Source of the DNA: Calothrix sp. MO_167.B12
GTDB taxonomy: Bacteria > Cyanobacteriota > Cyanobacteriia > Cyanobacteriales > Nostocaceae
Reading direction: 5' to 3'
DNA length: 46,827 nucleotides
Assembly (NCBI GenBank): GCA_030066045.1
Contig: JASJCJ010000061.1
Location: forward strand, 1-46,827
The notes beneath the pieces are model-generated. The model did not search any database. It worked only from the letters and a program-made list of their open reading frames with translations, and was not told the DNA's origin. Shown one piece after another: positions 9,259 to 17,991 of this stretch. The stretch's first letter is position 1; every line of letters begins with the position of its first letter. The translations under genes and the position numbers were made by a program.

Positions 9259-9741
9259 ATGGACAGATATATCATCAAAAAAGAAGAAATAGAGGAGTAT
9301 GAAGGTGTTCAGAAAACTCATTTTCTCAATGATAACGCTCGCAGACTGAATAAATCTTTGGGTGACCTTACAGGTTTGATTGGCTTTGGCTTTCATCTCA
9401 TAGAGATTCAACCAGGATATGAGTCTACAGAGTTACATATGCACTATCACGAAGATGAATGTGTTTATATCCTTGAAGGTGAAGCAGAAGCAACTATTGG
9501 AGATCATAAATATCCTGTCAAAGCAGGTGATTTTATCGGTTATCGTGCAGGGGGAGAGCCACATACACTTAAAAATAGTGGTAGCTCTTTGTTGAAGTGT
9601 ATTGTTGTTGGTCAGCGTCTTGACCACGATGTCGGTGATTATCCAAAACTAAAGAAACGTGTATATCGTAATAAAGGTTTGAAATGGAACCTTGTTGATA
9701 TTGAAAATATAGATGAGCCAATTGCTGGGAAAAAAGCATAA
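9259..9741 (+). CDS. Cupin-domain protein
   Basis: 160 residues from the ATG at 9259; a GTG at 9250 would add three residues. The GGGAG at 9252-9256 is very close to the ATG, so the exact start is uncertain. The single cupin core shows the first metal motif ELHMHYHEDECVYILEGE (HxH...E...G) and the second motif GDFIGYRAGGEPHTLKN (P-H). The spacing fits a metal-binding mononuclear cupin, such as a small-molecule isomerase, dioxygenase or binding protein; the substrate is not evident. It opens a small accessory cluster with the GFA and DHFR-like genes. Confidence 0.85.
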   Translation: MDRYIIKKEEIEEYEGVQKTHFLNDNARRLNKSLGDLTGLIGFGFHLIEIQPGYESTELHMHYHEDECVYILEGEAEATIGDHKYPVKAGDFIGYRAGGEPHTLKNSGSSLLKCIVVGQRLDHDVGDYPKLKKRVYRNKGLKWNLVDIENIDEPIAGKKA

Positions 9742-9957
9742 TAAAAAAGAGGTTGAGTAGAGAAAACACAACCCAATAATCTTTTTTTTCTTGGTTTCTA
9801 CCAAATTTTATTAGCTTGATATAGGACTCCTACTTGAATTTTGAACGCATACTGAGACTCAAATGCCTGTTTTACAAGGGTTGTGGATTCAAATTCTTTC
9901 AGAAATAAAACATGATTCCTATATATAGAAAATTGGGCAATAAATATAGAATGACAC

Positions 9958-10443
9958 ATGGATAGCAAAATAAAAATTTCATTGCCAATGACAGGAGGCT
10001 GCCAATGTGGTGCAATCAAATATGAAATTAATAGTATGCCTCTTACTCTCTATGCTTGCCACTGTACTGAGTGCCAAAAACAGTCTTCATCGGGTTTTGG
10101 TATGTCTATGCCTGTTCCGAAAACGGGATTCAAAATCATGAGTGGCGCTCCTAAATATTGGAGCAGAACATCCAATAGTGGTAGAACAGTAAATTGTGCT
10201 TTCTGTCCTGAATGTGGCACTAGGTTATTTCATCAGCCTCTGAGAAATAAAGAGGTTGTGAATGTAAAACCAGGTACTCTAGATAAAACAAAATGGATTA
10301 ATCCTGTTGCTCACTTATGGTTAAGTAGTACTCAAACAGGAGTGGTTATCCCGGAAAGTAAATTGTATTTCCAAAAGCAACCGGATAGCTTTGAGCCTTT
10401 ATATCAGGCCTGGTTAAATCAGTATGAACCCAGTCATACCTAA
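9958..10443 (+). CDS. GFA family zinc protein (Mss4-like fold)
   Basis: 161 residues. The zinc-binding cysteines of the GFA (glutathione-dependent formaldehyde-activating enzyme-like) family are present: GGCQCGAIKYE, ACHCTECQKQSSSGFG and CAFCPECGTRLF. Most members are annotated by similarity only, so formaldehyde chemistry should not be assumed; a zinc-bound small-molecule binding role is all the sequence supports. The start ATG lacks a clear Shine-Dalgarno. Confidence 0.9.
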   Translation: MDSKIKISLPMTGGCQCGAIKYEINSMPLTLYACHCTECQKQSSSGFGMSMPVPKTGFKIMSGAPKYWSRTSNSGRTVNCAFCPECGTRLFHQPLRNKEVVNVKPGTLDKTKWINPVAHLWLSSTQTGVVIPESKLYFQKQPDSFEPLYQAWLNQYEPSHT

Positions 10444-10721
10444 CCACTCCTATCCCGCCCAAAGATTACTGATTAAAAAACCGCTCCAGGCACAGAGAAC
10501 ACAGAGAATAGAGAGGTTTAGGAGATAGGCAATCTTACACCGAGAAGGGAGCAGTTGCTTGTTGAATATAACAATAGTTCGATATGCAAAGCATCAAGCC
10601 TTTGGCTTATCCCTTGCAGAAGTGCCGAGGTTAAAATGTTCTTGTGAAGCATTCGGTGGATGTTGGAGTATGGGAAGTGTGTACTTCAACTTAATGGGTT
10701 CATTCAACTGAGGAGTTCAAG

Positions 10722-11297
10722 ATGCGAGAATTAACCTATTATGTAGCTTGCAGTGTTGATGGATTCATCGCTCACCATGATGGCTCCCATGACGGTTTTT
10801 CCCCAGATAGTGAATATTTAGCAGATATATTTGCATCTTTTCCTGAAACTGTTCCATCCCACCTCCGCGATGCCATGAATATTCATGGTGAAAACAAGGT
10901 GTTTGATGTTGTGCTTATGGGGCGAAAAACCTATGAGATAGGACTAAAAGAAGGTGTGACAAGCCCTTACTCCCACATGAAACAGTATTTATTTTCACGC
11001 ACCATCAAAGAAAGCCCTGATGAGAATGTTGAGCTTGTTGGTGAAAATGCTGTTGGATTGGTCAAAAGTCTGAAAAATCAAGTAGGTAAGGGTATTTGGC
11101 TCTGTGGTGGTGGAGATTTAGCCACAACCTTTTTTGCTAACAACTTAATTGATAAGCTAATCCTGAAAGTAAACCCATTCCTGATGGGTTCGGGTATTCC
11201 ACTTTTTTCTGGAGTGATTCAGCAAACTGCTTTAGAACTTATCGATAGAAAGATATACGGGAACGGAGTTGTAGTACTTCACTATAGAGTGGAGTAA
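10722..11297 (+). CDS. Dihydrofolate reductase family protein (RibD C-terminal-like)
   Basis: 191 residues, start supported by AGGAG at 10711-10715. N-terminal YYVACSVDGFIAHHDGSHDG, then VVLMGRKTYEIG and the strand-turn IWLCGGGDLATTFFANNLIDKLILKVNPFLMGSGIPLF are the conserved blocks of the RibD-C/DHFR-like family, which bind NADPH in a Rossmann-like fold. Stand-alone members like this one are usually of unknown substrate and are not the folate enzyme FolA. No partner gene is closely linked. Confidence 0.88.
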   Translation: MRELTYYVACSVDGFIAHHDGSHDGFSPDSEYLADIFASFPETVPSHLRDAMNIHGENKVFDVVLMGRKTYEIGLKEGVTSPYSHMKQYLFSRTIKESPDENVELVGENAVGLVKSLKNQVGKGIWLCGGGDLATTFFANNLIDKLILKVNPFLMGSGIPLFSGVIQQTALELIDRKIYGNGVVVLHYRVE

Positions 11298-11416
11298 ACC
11301 TTCAAGCAAGCAAATGGTAATTATCCTTGGTTGGGTAGAGCAAAGCACGACCCAAAAATCCTGGTTTTGTTGGGTTCTACTACATTTTATCCAACATACA
11401 ACGAAATTTTTAAAAT

Positions 11417-12031
11417 ATGCCCTACAGTCAGTTTAATACTATCAGTAAAATCAAAGATACATTTGGCATCAAAACAGTTGAGGGAGTTAGATTTATTCCA
11501 ACATTAGAACCAATTACTCCTTCTAATACTCTAATTGATTATCTTAATTTAAGTCTACCTTTGGCAGCAGCAGGAAGCGGAAAAGCGCGTTCTGAGTTAA
11601 TTATTGCTCCTGTATTGCTAGAAATTAGACGTATACTTGGTGATGAAATTAGCTTATTTTCCGGTGAATAATTTACAGTTGATGAAAGTATCAGTTTAAA
11701 TGGTATATGTGATTTTATTATTAGTCATTCTCCCGAACTTTTAGCAATTGAAGCACCAGTGATCGTTTTAATTGAAGCAAAAAAAGCTGATTTAACCCTA
11801 GAGATTGGACAGTGCATTGCTGAAATGTTAGCTGCACAAAGATTCAATGAACAAAAAAATCAACCTATTTCTACAATTTATGGAGTTGTTAGTAGCGGTA
11901 TTCTCTGGCGTTTTATGAAATTAGAAGCTCAAACAGTGACAATTGACCTTACAGATTATCCTCTACAACCTGTAGAACAAATTCTCGCTTTTCTGGTGTG
12001 GATGGTTAAAACACCAATTTCTGAATCATAG
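11417..12031 (+). pseudogene. PD-(D/E)XK-type conserved cyanobacterial protein broken by one in-frame stop
   Basis: Two open segments (11417-11671 and 11759-12031) lie in the same frame, joined by 28 sense codons after a TAA at 11669-11671. Reading through the stop gives one continuous protein of about 204 residues: ...ARSELIIAPVLLEIRRILGD, SLFSGE-stop-FTVDESISLNGICDF, VIVLIEAKKADLTLEIGQC, AEMLAAQRFNEQ. This matches a common cyanobacterial family with E...D...E-x-K residues of a PD-(D/E)XK fold. A GAA-to-TAA change would explain the stop. No frameshift is seen and the second half keeps full coding character, so the lesion is recent, a sequencing error, or read through. Confidence 0.85.
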
Positions 12032-12061
12032 AAATCGTATTTATTTCGTGCAATTGCCGAT

Positions 12062-12098
12062 TTTGTAGGGTGCGTTCACGAAGTGTAACGCACCATCT
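12062..12098. repeat. Hairpin repeat GGTGCGTT/AACGCACC
   Basis: Perfect 8-base arms at 12069-12076 and 12087-12094 with a 10-base loop, 37 bases after the broken gene. The motif GGTGCGT recurs nearby in the 12123-12130 segment. Dispersed cyanobacterial repeat; it could also act as a weak terminator. Confidence 0.55.
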
Positions 12099-12273
12099 AA
12101 TATCTATTTTCACAATTCCTGATTGGTGCGTGACACTACAATTTTTATTTTTGCGTACAACATTTCTCAAAATGTCACACAGCCTATAATTATTTATATA
12201 CGTAGCTACGCCTAAATTCATAAAAGAAGAAGGTTAAAGTTCTACTACCAACAAAATTCAATTCAGATAGTGT

Positions 12274-13116
12274 ATGGCAAATAACGCTCAAGAAGTTGAA
12301 ACTCAAATTTGGCAGGCTCTCGCTGAGTGTACTGATGCCGATGAGTTACGTCATTTGGTGTTTGGTAAAGATAAATTACTACATCAGTATTTGCAGCTTT
12401 CTACCAACAGTATTGATGGGAGAACCGAAATTATTAATCTAGTTTTTCAACGTTTGCAGGATCTACGATTTGATGAGTCTAAAGATGAAGAATTTGCCAA
12501 TTGGAAACGAGTCCGAGCATCTATTGAACATGAGAATACCTTAGTCAATCATCGATTAAGCTGGCTATTCTCTTCTCAAGCGTTCTTATTTACTGCCTTC
12601 GCATTGGTATTTAATACCTGGAAAGGTAACTCAGGAGGTTCGGGAACAGGAAGTCATTTTCCATATCTGCTCGGTATAATTTCTGTTGTTGGCATTTTAA
12701 TTTGTATATCGATTCAAGACGGGCTAAATAAAGCAGAGAATCAACTGCGGATATTGGATAAGTGGTGGCACCGTGAATGGGATAGTAATTCCGGACAGTA
12801 CAAATCTTGGACAAACATAAATGAGCGTAACCTGGCTCTAAAGGGGAAATCATTGAAACATCCACCCTTACAGGGTGATACCAGCCCTGCTCCCTGGGTT
12901 TCATGGTTTCAGTCTCCGGTTATTCCAGTCTTATTTTTGATGGCTTGGGCATTAATTATTGTTTTAATTGTTTTTGATCTTTCATCACCAGTTGCAACTT
13001 TTCTGACCAAGAATGGTCTCCTAGTTCTTTCTTACGTTATTGTTGCAATTGTTGTTTTACTCATCAAAGAAACTGTGGACAGATCGAGCGATCGCGGATA
13101 TCGTAATTTAGATTAA
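12274..13116 (+). CDS. Four-TM membrane protein of unknown function
   Basis: 280 residues with a soluble helical N-terminus (about 1-90) and hydrophobic segments near residues 94-112 (WLFSSQAFLFTAFALVF), 130-149 (YLLGIISVVGILICISI), 210-232 (IPVLFLMAWALIIVLIVF) and 243-262 (NGLLVLSYVIVAIVVLL). The loop between the second and third segments carries ENQLRILDKWWHREW. The segment RASIEHENTLVNHRLSWLFSSQAFL looks like a conserved cyanobacterial membrane family, but I cannot name it. The start has no obvious Shine-Dalgarno. Stands alone between unrelated genes. Confidence 0.7.
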   Translation: MANNAQEVETQIWQALAECTDADELRHLVFGKDKLLHQYLQLSTNSIDGRTEIINLVFQRLQDLRFDESKDEEFANWKRVRASIEHENTLVNHRLSWLFSSQAFLFTAFALVFNTWKGNSGGSGTGSHFPYLLGIISVVGILICISIQDGLNKAENQLRILDKWWHREWDSNSGQYKSWTNINERNLALKGKSLKHPPLQGDTSPAPWVSWFQSPVIPVLFLMAWALIIVLIVFDLSSPVATFLTKNGLLVLSYVIVAIVVLLIKETVDRSSDRGYRNLD

Positions 13117-13170
13117 TGAAGGGAACTCAACAAATCTTAATTTAACTTCCTCTTGACAAGCGTACCATTT

Positions 13171-13791
13171 CTATACTAAACCAGCTTGAAATATCTGATT
13201 CGCAGTGAGATTTAAATCAGGAAAAGTTTGGGAGATAATCACATCATTATTTTGAAACTTACTGATTTGATATTCCTCATCAACTAAGTTACATACAGAA
13301 ACTGTTGGTTGTTTGGGATCACCAATAAACTTACGTCCACCCAATCCTGCATAATCCACAATCCAATATTCGGGAATACCCATTTCCTCATAATCAGCAA
13401 ACTTCAAATAATAATCATCCCGCCAATTAGTCGATACAATTTCAATCACCAAAGGTATGGATGCGCCCAAACTGAGGGTAGATGATTTCTTCCATAATTG
13501 TTCATTTACCAGATTTGCCCGGTTTAACACCAACACATCGGGAAAATAACCAGAATCTTTTTCCGGAGGCCTGACTATGGCTTGGTTGGGAATAACGTAG
13601 GGTAGTCCCAGACGTTTGATTTCAACGGGAATTTCGATACTTAAAAAACCCTTAACTTCTTCATGGTCTCCTACTGGCTGTGCCATTTCCACGATTTCCC
13701 CATTATGTAATTCATAGCGTATTCCGGAACTTTCAGGCAAGCGATCGACAAATTCCTCAAAGATTACTAGCTTGGGTATGGCTTGAGTCAT
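13171..13791 (-). CDS. Uma2 family putative endonuclease, second copy
   Basis: 206 residues, ATG at 13791. Shows the family pattern FEEFVDRLPESSGIRYELHNGEIVEMAQPVGDHE, PDVLVLNRANL, IPLVIEIVSTNWRDDYYLKFADYEEMGIPEYWIVDY (E-x-V...D...K) and FPDLNLTANQIFQAG. The catalytic-type acidic residues and Lys are retained. It belongs to a different subgroup from the copy at 1815-2393. A relic of an integrase lies directly upstream. Confidence 0.9.
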   Translation of the reverse strand: MTQAIPKLVIFEEFVDRLPESSGIRYELHNGEIVEMAQPVGDHEEVKGFLSIEIPVEIKRLGLPYVIPNQAIVRPPEKDSGYFPDVLVLNRANLVNEQLWKKSSTLSLGASIPLVIEIVSTNWRDDYYLKFADYEEMGIPEYWIVDYAGLGGRKFIGDPKQPTVSVCNLVDEEYQISKFQNNDVIISQTFPDLNLTANQIFQAGLV

Positions 13792-13827
13792 AAATAATAG
13801 GAAATTACTGCTCTGGAAATATTATCC

Positions 13828-13914
13828 CTAATTTAGAGGACTACGGATAGCTTTACCACCCCGGTTAAGAACGTAGGTATAAATCATCGTCGTATTTACG
13901 TCTTTCTGTACCAA
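13828..13914 (-). pseudogene. C-terminal relic of an integron-type tyrosine recombinase
   Basis: Minus-strand translation ending at the TAG at 13828-13830 gives VQKDVNTTMIYTYVLNRGGK followed by AIRSPLN. This is the C-terminus of IntI/XerC-type recombinases of the integron group, which end HxDVxTTMIYTHVLNRGGxGVxSP; the Tyr in TMIYT is the catalytic nucleophile. Only about 28 codons remain, because a MITE begins at 13918. Upstream sequence beyond the MITE shows no further integrase coding. Confidence 0.8.
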
Positions 13915-13917
13915 GGG

Positions 13918-14052
13918 ATAAGTAAGTCGGCACAATAAAATCAAACTATGTGAAGAAAAGTAAATAAGGCTAAAACCCTTTTTCCCCCTGCTCGGGTGCT
14001 CGGGTGCCCCCTGCCTTATCCAAACGATAATTATTTACGCCGACCTACTTAT
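13918..14052. mobile_element. MITE family D with 14-base terminal inverted repeats
   Basis: Ends ATAAGTAAGTCGGC (13918-13931) and GCCGACCTACTTAT (14039-14052) are inverted repeats with one mismatch. The 135-base element has no coding frame and carries CTCGGGTG twice. It abuts the integrase relic and may be what truncated it. Confidence 0.75.
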
Positions 14053-14406
14053 ACGGAAAAATTCCGTATTATATTAGAATAAGGTTGTTATCGGTTCGCG
14101 ATCGCGGACAAAGTAAAAATTGTCGCAACCCTCATACTGTCGTAGTACAGTGGCGATTGCATTCTACAAAATTATTAAACCAAAGCCTTATCCTATATGA
14201 ATTTTGCGACTTGTATTCTGAATTGAGCGGAAAATTTCAAATAGTCTGGGAATTTGGTAGGAATTTTTCATATACTCCGCGATAAATTTTCATTTAGTGC
14301 GCTACATGGGGAGCCAGAACCCCTATAGCTCCGTTAAAATTTTTTCAATTAGTCTGGGAAGCGACAGCTGTTATTGCTAAACGTGGTTTGTCTGTATATT
14401 TTTGTT

Positions 14407-14412
14407 AGGAGG
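14407..14412 (+). promoter_or_regulatory. Strong ribosome binding site of the small M64-partner gene
   Basis: AGGAGG, a full Shine-Dalgarno match, 5 bases ahead of the ATG at 14418. The next gene has the same hexamer. Such strong sites are unusual in this window and agree with a foreign origin of the cassette. Confidence 0.8.
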
Positions 14413-14417
14413 CAAAT

Positions 14418-14924
14418 ATGCCTAATCCAAAACCACCCAATCCATCCCGTCCACCAGTCGGGCGGGGCGAGCGACCTCCACGGATTCAGTTTCCGACGCG
14501 GGTACGCCGATTGCGTCTACGCTATTCCAACAACGAATGGGAGACCGTTGCAAACATCATCCTTGATCGCAAAACACTGCGCCATTCGGCTGAATTACCC
14601 TCCGGAACCCGCAGCGGATTCTGGTACGAATTGCGAGATCGCAGTGGAAAATTGCTCTACCGGGGTAAGTCCGCAAATCCTTTCGAACCATCGCTAGAGT
14701 TGTTTGAGCCAGATGGCAGCATACGCCGCGTGCCTTTAAAGCGTAAAGAGGTCTATGTCGAGCTGCTTATCCCCGACCTTCCAGAGAGTGAACGGTTATC
14801 GATCTTCTCCAACATCACCCCAGAAGGTGAAGTGTGCAGAGAAGCCGAAGTAATCCGCACAGTAACCCTACGCGATGACAACTGTGATGACGATGATCAA
14901 CAGGAGGAACATTATGGGCGCTAG
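14418..14924 (+). CDS. Unknown protein encoded upstream of, and overlapping, the M64 peptidase
   Basis: 168 residues. Proline- and arginine-rich start (MPNPKPPNPSRPPVGRGERP), then beta-rich sequence: FPTRVRRLRLRYSNNEWETV, FWYELRDRSGKLLYRGKSAN, DGSIRRVPLKRKEVYVELLI, PDLPESERLSIFSN, and an acidic tail DDNCDDDDQQEE. The blocks 'ELRD..G..LYR' and 'V.LLIPDLPESERLSIF' resemble the beta-sandwich N-terminal domain found in some M64 proteins, so this may be that domain as a separate chain; this is inference. It overlaps the peptidase gene by 11 bases. GC-rich like its partner, with no HIP1 sites. Confidence 0.7.
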   Translation: MPNPKPPNPSRPPVGRGERPPRIQFPTRVRRLRLRYSNNEWETVANIILDRKTLRHSAELPSGTRSGFWYELRDRSGKLLYRGKSANPFEPSLELFEPDGSIRRVPLKRKEVYVELLIPDLPESERLSIFSNITPEGEVCREAEVIRTVTLRDDNCDDDDQQEEHYGR

Positions 14925-17616
14925 TGATGGGACAGTCCAAGGTATAACCACCCTGGTCAATAACGGACCCAACGACCAACGGCACAACATCGTCTTCATT
15001 GCAGAGGGCTTCACGGCCGCTGAACAGAGTGACTTCAACGACCACTGTGACGAGATCGTCAACAAATTGCAAAGCGAAGCCTGGTTCACTGAACTTGGTT
15101 CTGCTATCAACATACACCGCCTTAACGTCGCATCGGATGAGAGCGGCACAGACGATCCTGCCACCTGTGGTGATGGCAGCAGTGGTTCCGGGACAAGTGT
15201 TGCAACCTATTTTGATAGCACCTTTTGTAACGGTGGCATCCGCCGTTGTCTTTCTGGGGATGAATTGTTGGTACGATCAACCTTGGATACCCAATTAGCC
15301 GGTTGGGATACGGCGGCTGTCTTGGTCAACACCAGCCAACGTGGAGGTTGTGCCAGCGGCAATGTTTTTTGGGCATCGCTGAGTTCCGCTTTTCGCGATG
15401 TCGTGGTGCATGAGCTGGGGCACGCTGCCTTTGACCTGGCAGATGAATACAACTATTGGGAGGGTTGTGATAGCGGCGAAACCGACCGTGATAATGCTCC
15501 TGCTGGTTCAGATCCAGGTATCAACGTCACCTCCGAGACAGAACGCGACCTAATTAAGTGGCGTTTCTTCATTGAACCGACAACTCCTGTGCCGACCATG
15601 GAAAACCCGAATTGTTCGGAGTGTGACGAGCGCGCAAACGTCCTGAGCGACGATACCATCATCGGACTCTATGAGGGGGCAAGCTATTACCACTGCGGAT
15701 ATTATCGCCCAGCGTACACCTGCAAGATGCGACAGAGTGGCAAAGAATTTTGTCGCGTATGTGTCGATGGCATCGCTGAAGAACTGCGCGAATTCATTCC
15801 GGATGAGCCAACGGTTGAGGTGCTCCCAACTGTGCTGGAATTTGGTGACATCGCTCATAACTTGACGATGTATCGCTCCTTTGAGATCCGCAACATCCGT
15901 GCTGGGATGCCAGTTTCAGTCGAGCTCGACCTTGGTGCGATCATCGGTGACCCCAGCTTCACCTACGTACCGGGAACCGAGACCAGCTTCCGCATTCCCG
16001 CGCCTGTTTTCGAGAGTTATCTCTCAACGACAATCTTTATTGCCTTCACCAGCTCGGAAAGTGGTCCACCAGAATCTTTTGGCTCGCTGCAAGTCACGAC
16101 CCCAAACAGCGCGGTCAACTTACCGGTGATCGTTAATCTAACAGGGCGAGCCGTAGAGCCACCGCCAATTGATTCAGTCTTGGTGATTGACCGTTCCGAC
16201 AGCATGAGCGGCTTGACCGGTATTCCTGGCGAGACCAAAACGGATCATGCCATCGATGCCGCCCAGTTGTATGTCTCCCTGCTCAAGGACAACGACCGCA
16301 TTGGCATTGTCCGCTACAACGACGAAGCCCGCGACCCACAGGACATCTTACTGACAATGCGCCTAGCGGATAGTACCGGCAAATCCCAGGCATCGAGCAC
16401 CCTCACAGCGAGCAACCTCGATCCCGATGGCTTTACTAGCATTGGTGGGGGAATCATTCTCGGCAGTTCTGTTCTGGATGGTGGAGCCGCCGATAGCCGG
16501 GCACTGGTGGTGTTGACAGATGGCATCCAGAACCGGATGCCCGACATTCCAGAAGCAACGGGTGTCGTCCAGACCAAGTCCCCCAGGCAACGGGTGTTTT
16601 CGGTTGGCTTGGGCTTGAATCAGTTGGAAGACAAGCTGAACCAGATCGCCAGCGTGACCAATGGCACCGCGCAAATCACCGGTGACTTAGTCGCTCAAAA
16701 AGAATTCTTGCTGCAAAAGCTCTATGTACAAATCCTCAGTGATGTCAGTGACGAAGCCTTCGTTCAAGACCCCAAAGCCTTGCTCTATCCTGGGCAACAG
16801 GCGGCCACGGTCGTCCACCTGGGTGAAGTTGATGTCAGTGCTGATTTTATCGTCGTCTTCCGTCGCGAGAGCGTCTTCCCCAAGTACATGGATGTGTGGC
16901 TGGAAGCCCCTGACGGCAGCATAATCAACTCCACCACAGTCGGAACCATGCCTAATGTCCAAATCGTCAAGCAATCAGGACATTTTTACTATCGAGTACT
17001 TTTCCCCATCTTCCCAGATCTTCCGCAGGTTCACATAGGCACATGGAAGGTGTGGGTGCGCAATTTTTCTGGGCATCAGGTAGCAACAACCCACGTGCCC
17101 GATTCTTACGGCGGCGGTGTGCCGCTCTATTATTCGGTGATGGCAAAAGCCCGCAGTGACTTCCGGCTGGCGGGACGTGTTGAGCAAGCAACTTATAATC
17201 CGGCAAGCTCGATGGAGGTTGTGCTACAGCCTACACTCTATGGTTTTCCGATTGAATTGGCAGAACCGGTGGAGGTGGAGGTGGCCAAGCCAGATGGAAG
17301 CACCCGGCGCTTGCGGTTGGAACGAGATCCGGAATGCGTCTATCGGGGGATCTTCACCGAAACCAACCAGATTGGCCCGTACAATGTAACGGTAGATGTA
17401 GCTGCCTATACCGCTAGTGGCAACTACATCACACGCCACCGTCAAATGACCGGCATGATCTTTGTTCCCGGCTCAAGTGGTGGCGATGACGGTGGGCAGG
17501 GGGATGACAGAATCGACGAATTGATCGAAGTGGTTCAGAAGTGTTGTAAAACCAAGGTCAGGCAGCAAGATGAGATAATCAAGCTGCTGACCGAACTGCT
17601 GAAACATTCGGGTTAG
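14914..17616 (+). CDS. M64-family metallopeptidase fused to a von Willebrand factor A domain
   Basis: 900 residues from the ATG at 14914, chosen because AGGAGG lies 6 bases upstream; in-frame ATGs from 14875 lack such a site. Residues 15-270 are an M64 (IgA-protease-like) domain: RHNIVFIAEGFTAAEQSDF, then zinc site HELGHAAFDLADEY with HELGH at 166-170. Around 290-410 is a beta-sandwich spacer. A VWA domain begins near 420 with the MIDAS motif DRSDS at 426-430 (DxSxS), later VVLTDGIQN. The C-terminus has another beta-rich domain and an amphipathic helix with CC (QKCCKTKV). No signal peptide or anchor is seen. It would cleave proteins; the target is unknown. Base composition and codon use differ from neighbours. 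Confidence 0.88.
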   Translation: MGASDGTVQGITTLVNNGPNDQRHNIVFIAEGFTAAEQSDFNDHCDEIVNKLQSEAWFTELGSAINIHRLNVASDESGTDDPATCGDGSSGSGTSVATYFDSTFCNGGIRRCLSGDELLVRSTLDTQLAGWDTAAVLVNTSQRGGCASGNVFWASLSSAFRDVVVHELGHAAFDLADEYNYWEGCDSGETDRDNAPAGSDPGINVTSETERDLIKWRFFIEPTTPVPTMENPNCSECDERANVLSDDTIIGLYEGASYYHCGYYRPAYTCKMRQSGKEFCRVCVDGIAEELREFIPDEPTVEVLPTVLEFGDIAHNLTMYRSFEIRNIRAGMPVSVELDLGAIIGDPSFTYVPGTETSFRIPAPVFESYLSTTIFIAFTSSESGPPESFGSLQVTTPNSAVNLPVIVNLTGRAVEPPPIDSVLVIDRSDSMSGLTGIPGETKTDHAIDAAQLYVSLLKDNDRIGIVRYNDEARDPQDILLTMRLADSTGKSQASSTLTASNLDPDGFTSIGGGIILGSSVLDGGAADSRALVVLTDGIQNRMPDIPEATGVVQTKSPRQRVFSVGLGLNQLEDKLNQIASVTNGTAQITGDLVAQKEFLLQKLYVQILSDVSDEAFVQDPKALLYPGQQAATVVHLGEVDVSADFIVVFRRESVFPKYMDVWLEAPDGSIINSTTVGTMPNVQIVKQSGHFYYRVLFPIFPDLPQVHIGTWKVWVRNFSGHQVATTHVPDSYGGGVPLYYSVMAKARSDFRLAGRVEQATYNPASSMEVVLQPTLYGFPIELAEPVEVEVAKPDGSTRRLRLERDPECVYRGIFTETNQIGPYNVTVDVAAYTASGNYITRHRQMTGMIFVPGSSGGDDGGQGDDRIDELIEVVQKCCKTKVRQQDEIIKLLTELLKHSG

Positions 17617-17757
17617 TCAGTGGTAGTATCGAAAATGGTTTGGCGAATGCTCTCAGCCACCTGTAGTTACGAATAATTCAGAACCAAACAACTTTTATTT
17701 GATCACCTCCGTTGTTTGAGCGATCGCCAGCAGCCGATGAGTTTTATCAAAAATTAA

Positions 17758-17982
17758 GATTCAAAACTCAGAGATTGGGATTGTCCTGCTTGTAAAGCTC
17801 ACCACGATCAGGATATCAACGCATCTGTGAATATAAGAACAGAAGACATACGGATATTATCTAATGACGGAGGGAACCCCGTTCTTGCTGTGCAGAGGCG
17901 GAGTAAGACCAAGAAACCGCAAGGTGGAAGAGCATCTGTCGATGAAGCCAGAAGCCTACATCGACCGCTTGCGGCGATGTAG
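17758..17982 (+). pseudogene. tnpB: C-terminal relic of an IS605-type TnpB (OrfB)
   Basis: The frame ending at the TAG at 17980-17982 reads LRDWDCPACKAHHDQDINAS then VNIRTEDIRILSNDGG, the second half of the TnpB zinc ribbon (CPxC) followed by the conserved HDQDINAS (HDRDxNAA) block that holds the last catalytic Asp of the RuvC fold. The first CxxC of the ribbon and everything upstream is lost; an in-frame stop lies at 17755. The terminal part (RRSKTKKPQGGRASVDEARS) overlaps the element's right end, as is usual for these elements. Confidence 0.85.
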
Positions 17983-17991
17983 GTAGTTCAC
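17955..17991 (+). mobile_element. Right-end hairpin of the IS605-type element
   Basis: Perfect 9-bp stem CCTACATCG (17955-17963) with CGATGTAGG (17975-17983) and an 11-base loop, followed by TAGTTCAC. Subterminal hairpins followed by TTCAC-type ends mark the right end of IS200/IS605 elements, where TnpA would cut, and the same region is the source of the TnpB guide RNA scaffold. Here it is an orphan. Confidence 0.75.

Noticed and set aside
10568-10640. Possible MerR-regulator relic (VRYAKHQAFGLSLAEV)
   Set aside because: Resembles R..A...GFSL.E, but only about 20 residues and no HTH; could be chance.
14374-14697. Open frame overlapping the M64-partner gene
   Set aside because: Shadow frame; the 14418 frame has AGGAGG and protein-like content.
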